From assembly GCA_023250385.1 (NCBI GenBank), contig JAHFAU010000096.1:1-7515 (forward strand): 7,515 bases of DNA, read 5' to 3'. Position 1 is the first letter of the stretch; each line of letters opens with the position of its first letter. Positions 3,262-7,515 of the stretch are shown here, one piece after another. Under the pieces are notes generated by a model. It had not been told where the DNA came from. It searched no databases and was given only the letters and a program-made list of their open reading frames with translations. The stretch comes from Anaerolineales bacterium. GTDB taxonomy: Bacteria; Chloroflexota; Anaerolineae; Anaerolineales; E44-bin32. The translations under genes were made by a program, and so were the position numbers.

Positions 3262-5973
3262 GCCGCCAGAGAGCATGGCCAATCCCTGGTTGCGCCGCCC
3301 AGGAAGCTTGACTTGGATTTCGATTCCCGCTTCTCCGAGGTATTCCAGCCGAGCCGATCCGCCGACAAACAGGCGAATGAAAAAGCTCTCGAAGGCCTCT
3401 GCCACGGCCTCAAATGTCCGACGAAACTCCTCGGCCATGAGCTCGTCCAGCTCGTGGATCACCTGGGTCAACTGGGACTCGGCTTGTTCAAGATCCTGGA
3501 TCTGTTCTTGCAAGAAATCGTGCCGGCTCTTGACCTCATCGAATTCGTGCTGCGCCGCCGGATCGACCGCCCCGAGCCGCCGCAGCTGCCCCCGCTTCCG
3601 ATTGAGCTCGGGCTCCAGCTCCGGCGGGAGCTGGTCGACCGGAAGCAGCTGGGCAACGATCGCCGCCAGATTCAACGCGGCTGGGTCGAGGCCCATGGCT
3701 TCGGCCTCCGGAACCACGAGACCAAAATCCTCCAGAATTCTGCGCTCCATGTCAGAGGCCTGCTGCCGCAGCCGGGCCACTTCGATTTGGGCCCGGGTAT
3801 ATTGATCTTCCGCCTCGCGCCTCGCCTCACGACCGCGCGCCTCAGCTGCAAGGAGCTCGACCCGGCTCGCCTCGATCTCGGAGAGGGCGGTCTGCAGCTC
3901 CTGCATGGCAGCTGAGGCGGCAGAAAGTTCGTTTCTCAGCCTCCCGAGTTTGCTCCTGCCGTCATAGATCTCCAGGCGGGTCTTGCTCTGTGCGGTTTGA
4001 TTCCTGGACAGCCGCTCTCGCAGCTTCGCTGCATTGACCTCTAATTCGCGATACTGCTCCTCAAGCCCTTCCGCTTTGGCCTGGGTCGCGACGAGTACTT
4101 CCTGGGACAATCTCGCTCTCCACTCAGCTTCCAGCCGCTCGCGCAGCTCTGTCAGCTCCCGATGCTCGGTTTCGAGCTGGGTCGAGCGCAGGGTGGTCTC
4201 GTCCAGCTGAGCGCGGGCCTGATCGCTGGTCTTGGACGACTTGCCGTTGACGGAAATCAGGACCTGTCCGGCTGGATAGAATACTTGCCCCGAAAGAGTG
4301 ACGACCCGGGCATCCAGCGGCAGCTGCTCGATCACCCGTTTGGCCGACTGCCTGTCCCGCACCACCAGGGTCCGACCCAACAGCAGCTCGACCACTCCTT
4401 CGAACTCTGGCGCGACCTGGACGAGATCCACGGCCCGGCCAAGGCAGTCTGGATCCCCAGGAACTTCCAAGCTTGGCAGCTCTCGTTGGCGGGACTTCGG
4501 GAGCAGGGCCAGCTTCTCATGAGCCTCCTCCTGGTTCAACCAGTCCAACGCCTCGTCGAGCTGGTCTGCGTTGCGAAAGACAAACCCCCGACTGAAGCCA
4601 TCCAGGGCCGCCGCGATCGCCGCTTCATAGGCCGGCGGCACGCTCAGCTGGCCGTTGAGTTCCCCCATCCAACCTGACAACACGCCTCGCCGGACGGCCG
4701 CCTCGATCCGACCGGAGACCGAATTCGAAGACGGAGCAGTGCCTGCCTCCAGCTTTATCCCGGCCTCGAGAGTGGCCTGCTCTTGCGACAGCTGGCGCCG
4801 CTGCCGGTCAATTGAATCGAAGCGCGTTCCGACCTCCCTCAGCTGTTGCTCCACTGCACTTGGTGAGCGACCAGAATCAGTGGGTTGATCGGCAAGCCCG
4901 GCCGCCCTGCCCTGAGCCTCGAAGCGAGCGGCTGCTACTCGATCGGTCAGCTCCACCCGGGCGTTGTCATGGGCCAGCATCTCGCTGTTCAGCGCCAGCT
5001 CCTCGTCCTCCAGCCAATGCAGGCGCTCTTCGGCTACGGCCTGGCTCCGCTCCAGGTTCTCGCGATCGGCAGATCGGGCGCGGTGGGCCTCGGCGGCCTG
5101 CTCGATCTGTGCGCGCAACTCCACCACCCGGGCGTTGATCGATATCAAGGTTCGATGCGAACTCTCGCCGGTGGCCAGAACGTTCGACCGGTGTGAGGTG
5201 GCTTGCTCCGCCCCCAGCTCGGCGGCCTCGACCTCGGCCTGCAGCCGGTGCCAGTGATAGCCGTACCACCGGTGCAATGCAGCGGTCAGTTCCGATCGCA
5301 GGCGATCGTACACCGAGGCGCGTTCGGCTTGTTGAGCGAGGCTGCGCAGGCGAGGCCGAATTTCGGTCACGATGTCCTTGGCCCGTTCGAGATTGTTCAG
5401 GGTCTTCTCAAGGCGGCGAATCGCTTCTTCCTTGCGCATGCGATGAACCGTGATCCCGGCCGCCTCTTCAAACAGCTTGATCCGTTCCTCCGGCCGGAGC
5501 GAGAGCACCGAGTCGACCAGGCCCTGACCGATAATGGTGTAATTGCGCTCGGCCAGCCCGACACTGCCCAGCAGATCTTGAATGTCCCGCAGCCGCACCC
5601 GCTGGCCGTTCAGCAGGTATTCATTCTGGCCGTCCCGGTGGGCGCGGCGACTGACGGCCACCTCAGCGAAGTCAATGGGCAGCCAGTTGTCCCGGTTGTC
5701 AAAGGTGATCGTGGCAGCTGCCATTCCAGCCCGGGGACGGGCTTCCGACCCCGAGAAAATCATGTCCTCGGTCTTGCGGCCACGCAGAGTGCTGTAGGCC
5801 TGCTCTCCAAGCACCCAGCGAATGGCATCGGCGATGTTGGATTTGCCGCTGCCGTTCGGGCCGACTACTGCGGTGATCGCATCGCCGAATTCGAATACGG
5901 TCTTGCTGGCGAAACTCTTGTATCCGTGCAGTTCGAGCGATTTGAGCCTGCGGGTCCCGTTTGATTGAGTCAT
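3259..5973 (-). CDS. smc: chromosome segregation ATPase SMC, ended by TAA in the ABC signature motif
   Basis: SMC forms a homodimeric ring with ScpA/ScpB that compacts and separates chromosomes using ATP. The 904 visible residues show the N-terminal head with Walker A GPNGSGKS (38-45) and Q-loop region (IIGQGLVDSVLSLRPEER, about 147-164), a first coiled coil (about 175-415), the hinge (about 420-577, VLSGWMGELNG to the ARVVTLSGQVFYPAGQV strand), a second coiled coil (about 580-790), and the start of the C-terminal head (GAVDPAAQHEFDEV, LFVGGSARLEYLG). It stops at LSGG, exactly where the next codon should be Glu or Gln; the missing part follows in frame (2974-3258). Read through, SMC would be 999 residues against about 1170-1190 usually, from shorter arms. 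ATG 5973 overlaps the rnc stop as ATGA, implying translational coupling; no strong ribosome binding site is visible. Truncated here it would lack Walker B and could not hydrolyse ATP. Confidence 0.95.
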   Translation of the reverse strand: MTQSNGTRRLKSLELHGYKSFASKTVFEFGDAITAVVGPNGSGKSNIADAIRWVLGEQAYSTLRGRKTEDMIFSGSEARPRAGMAAATITFDNRDNWLPIDFAEVAVSRRAHRDGQNEYLLNGQRVRLRDIQDLLGSVGLAERNYTIIGQGLVDSVLSLRPEERIKLFEEAAGITVHRMRKEEAIRRLEKTLNNLERAKDIVTEIRPRLRSLAQQAERASVYDRLRSELTAALHRWYGYHWHRLQAEVEAAELGAEQATSHRSNVLATGESSHRTLISINARVVELRAQIEQAAEAHRARSADRENLERSQAVAEERLHWLEDEELALNSEMLAHDNARVELTDRVAAARFEAQGRAAGLADQPTDSGRSPSAVEQQLREVGTRFDSIDRQRRQLSQEQATLEAGIKLEAGTAPSSNSVSGRIEAAVRRGVLSGWMGELNGQLSVPPAYEAAIAAALDGFSRGFVFRNADQLDEALDWLNQEEAHEKLALLPKSRQRELPSLEVPGDPDCLGRAVDLVQVAPEFEGVVELLLGRTLVVRDRQSAKRVIEQLPLDARVVTLSGQVFYPAGQVLISVNGKSSKTSDQARAQLDETTLRSTQLETEHRELTELRERLEAEWRARLSQEVLVATQAKAEGLEEQYRELEVNAAKLRERLSRNQTAQSKTRLEIYDGRSKLGRLRNELSAASAAMQELQTALSEIEASRVELLAAEARGREARREAEDQYTRAQIEVARLRQQASDMERRILEDFGLVVPEAEAMGLDPAALNLAAIVAQLLPVDQLPPELEPELNRKRGQLRRLGAVDPAAQHEFDEVKSRHDFLQEQIQDLEQAESQLTQVIHELDELMAEEFRRTFEAVAEAFESFFIRLFVGGSARLEYLGEAGIEIQVKLPGRRNQGLAMLSGG

Positions 5974-6671
5974 TGGGCGAGGTCCGGCCTGGTGCGAACC
6001 GTGCTCAGGGCGGAGCTGGCTGCCGCCTGGGCCGCCTCTTGTTTGCTGCGACCCACCCCGCGGGCGCTGGCCGATCGGCCAATGGTCACTTCCACCACAA
6101 ATTCGCGGGCGTGGTCCGGACCGATCGCCTCGACCGTACGATACCGGGGAGTCTCACCTAACTTGGCCTGAGCCCAGATTTGCAGCAGGCTGCGGGCGTC
6201 GAGCAGGCTTTCGTCCTGCATGACCCGCTCCACCGCCTGGCTGAAGCGTGGTTCGAGAAATCGGGCCACCGACTCGATCCCGGAATCCATGTAGAGCGCT
6301 CCGATGAGCGACTCAAACACATCACACAAGAGCGCCTCCCGCTCCCGGCCTCCGGAGGCCTCTTCCCCCCGCCCCAGAAGCACGGCCTCTCCGAGCTGGA
6401 TCTGCTCGGCGAACTCTGCCAGCTGCTCCGTGCGGACCAAGGAGGATCGCAATCGAGTAAGTTGTCCCTCGTCCATTTCGGGAAAATGCTTGTACAGCCA
6501 GGCCGCGCTCAGGAAATCGAGCGCTGCATCGCCCAAGAATTCCAGGCGTTCGTTGTCCTCCAGCACATCCGGGTTCTCGTTGATGTACGAGCTGTGGGTG
6601 AGCGCCCGGCGAACCAGTTGGAAATCGTTGAACTGCAGTCCGGCTTGCCGGGCGAATTCCTCCGGGGTCAA
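5970..6671 (-). CDS. rnc: ribonuclease III
   Basis: RNase III cuts double-stranded RNA, including rRNA precursors, in the cytoplasm as a dimer. With the start at TTG 6671 it has 233 residues. The catalytic domain carries NERLEFLGDA (40-49) and CDVFESLIGALYMDSG (116-131). Its acidic residues E41, E44, D48, D117 and E120 are offset by exactly 3 from E. coli E38, E41, D45, D114 and E117. The double-stranded RNA binding domain follows (about 158-222, DARSLLQIWAQ to GVGRSKQEAAQAAASSAL). The frame is open further up, with GTG at 6725 adding 18 residues of non-family-like sequence. I prefer TTG 6671 because GGGGAG lies 7 nt before it and the N-terminus then has normal length. The start is uncertain. 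It follows fabF by 91 bp (37 bp if GTG 6725 is used) without a terminator and overlaps smc by 4 bp, so fabF-rnc-smc is probably one operon. Confidence 0.93.
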   Translation of the reverse strand: MTPEEFARQAGLQFNDFQLVRRALTHSSYINENPDVLEDNERLEFLGDAALDFLSAAWLYKHFPEMDEGQLTRLRSSLVRTEQLAEFAEQIQLGEAVLLGRGEEASGGREREALLCDVFESLIGALYMDSGIESVARFLEPRFSQAVERVMQDESLLDARSLLQIWAQAKLGETPRYRTVEAIGPDHAREFVVEVTIGRSASARGVGRSKQEAAQAAASSALSTVRTRPDLAQ

Positions 6672-6762
6672 CTCCCCGCTCCCCAATATTTGGCACCCGG
6701 TCGTCCCCCGGCCCGCTGGGTCCACCGCGCTCGGACACCCCCAAATGTCACGGGGCGGGATT

Positions 6763-7515
6763 TTAGCCGGAGAACGCGCGGAACGCTAGGACCGCGTTGT
6801 GCCCACCGAATCCAAAAGCATTCGACAAGGCGACCCGGACCGGGCGCCGGCGGGCCTCATTGGGGATGTAGTCCAAATCGCACTCCGGGTCTGGGGTCTG
6901 CAGGTGGATGGTCGGAGGCACGACTCCATCCCGGATGGCCTGCACGCAGAAGATTGCTTCCAACGCCCCGGTCGCGCCCATCATGTGGCCGGTCATGGAC
7001 TTGGTCGAGGAGATCGGGATGTCGTAGGCGGTCTCGCCCAGGGCGGCTTTGATCGCCCGAGTCTCAGAGACATCGTTTAGCCCGGTTGCGGTGCCGTGGG
7101 CATTGATATAGTCGACCTGATCGGCGGCGATCCCGGCCATTCGGATCGCGCCGGCAATGGCCGCCGATCCTCCGGCGCCGTCCTCAGCCGGGGCGGTGAT
7201 GTGGAAGGCGTCCGCGGTCGCGCAGTAGCCGACCATCTCGGCCAAGATCTCAGCGCCCCGGGCCTTGGCATGCTCGAGACTCTCAAGGATCAGCACTCCC
7301 GCGCCCTCTCCCATCACCAGCCCGTCCCGGTCCTTATCAAAGGGAGCCGGAGTCATCGAGTAATCCTCGTTGCGGCGGGACATGGCGCCTAGCCGATCGA
7401 ACCCGCTGACCCCGATCTTGCTGATCGAGGCATCGGACGCACCGGCCAGGGCCGAGTCAACGACCCCCGCCCGAATCAGCAGCCAGGCTTGACCAATTCC
7501 ATCGGCGCCGGAGGC
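6763..7515 (-). CDS. fabF: 3-oxoacyl-ACP synthase II (KAS II), 5' partial
   Basis: FabF condenses malonyl-ACP with acyl-ACP in fatty acid elongation. The frame runs from the window edge to TAA at 6763, giving the C-terminal 250 residues of a usual 410-415. The first visible codons (ASGADGIG) follow directly on the expected active-site Cys of the TACASG motif, whose codon would be just outside the window. The other active-site parts are present: NAHGTATGLND with catalytic His, KSMTGHMMGATGALE with the Lys and second His, and the C-terminal gate motif NAFGFGGHNAVL. DKDRDGLVMGEGAGVLILE is also typical. FabF is favoured over FabB by these motifs and by the link to rnc, since fatty acid genes often precede rnc-smc. 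No terminator separates it from rnc. Confidence 0.95.
   Translation of the reverse strand, partial: ASGADGIGQAWLLIRAGVVDSALAGASDASISKIGVSGFDRLGAMSRRNEDYSMTPAPFDKDRDGLVMGEGAGVLILESLEHAKARGAEILAEMVGYCATADAFHITAPAEDGAGGSAAIAGAIRMAGIAADQVDYINAHGTATGLNDVSETRAIKAALGETAYDIPISSTKSMTGHMMGATGALEAIFCVQAIRDGVVPPTIHLQTPDPECDLDYIPNEARRRPVRVALSNAFGFGGHNAVLAFRAFSG

Noticed and set aside
3313..3915. 200-codon + strand open frame opposite the SMC C-arm
   Set aside because: Shadow of smc; no ribosome binding site or domain pattern.
5203..5964. 253-codon + strand open frame opposite smc
   Set aside because: The opposite strand encodes the conserved SMC head and arm; this is a codon-bias shadow.
6180..7052. 290-codon + strand open frame
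   Set aside because: It lies antisense to rnc and fabF, both unmistakable. Its product is Arg/Pro/Gly-rich with no recognisable domain, as expected opposite GC-rich genes.
1..7515. CRISPR, insertion sequence, prophage or defence system
   Set aside because: No repeat-spacer pattern, terminal inverted repeats, transposase, integrase or defence-type proteins are visible; the genes are mainly housekeeping.

Overview
The window looks like chromosome from a GC-rich, uncultivated-type bacterium. The gene run fabF-rnc-smc, a short FtsB/DivIC-like protein and the style of the envelope proteins fit Chloroflexota (Anaerolineae-like). That placement is an impression from gene order and protein style, not from a database search. 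I see no mobile element, CRISPR array, phage gene or obvious accessory island.

Left part (1-2145, + strand): the 3' end of a gene for an NlpC/P60- or CHAP-like hydrolase; a four-helix membrane protein of unknown function; and a membrane-anchored two-domain beta protein ending in a DUF2135/YfaP-like domain. The last two genes overlap by 92 bp in different frames, which suggests co-expression. The + strand block ends at a strong hairpin (2162-2190) that looks bidirectional and also ends the opposing block.

Right part (7515-2200, - strand, read right to left): the 3' two thirds of fabF (fatty acid elongation), rnc (RNase III), smc (chromosome condensation ATPase, overlapping rnc by 4 bp as ATGA), tRNA-Leu(CAG) with its own terminator, a small FtsB/DivIC-like division protein, and an initiator tRNA-fMet(CAU) with an extended -10 promoter.

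The most notable point is in smc. The reading frame is intact across about 1000 codons except for one TAA, which replaces the Glu/Gln codon of the ABC signature motif (LSGG[E/Q]R). All conserved motifs continue in the same frame after it. This is a base error, a recent null mutation or, much less likely, readthrough. The SMC is also short: both coiled-coil arms lack about 100 residues compared with typical bacterial SMC. Other points are an initiator tRNA with U1.U72 and A29-U41 in place of the third anticodon-stem G-C pair, a possible leaderless start for the ftsB-like gene, and the dual-coding overlap of the two envelope genes. I found no convincing new multi-gene system.
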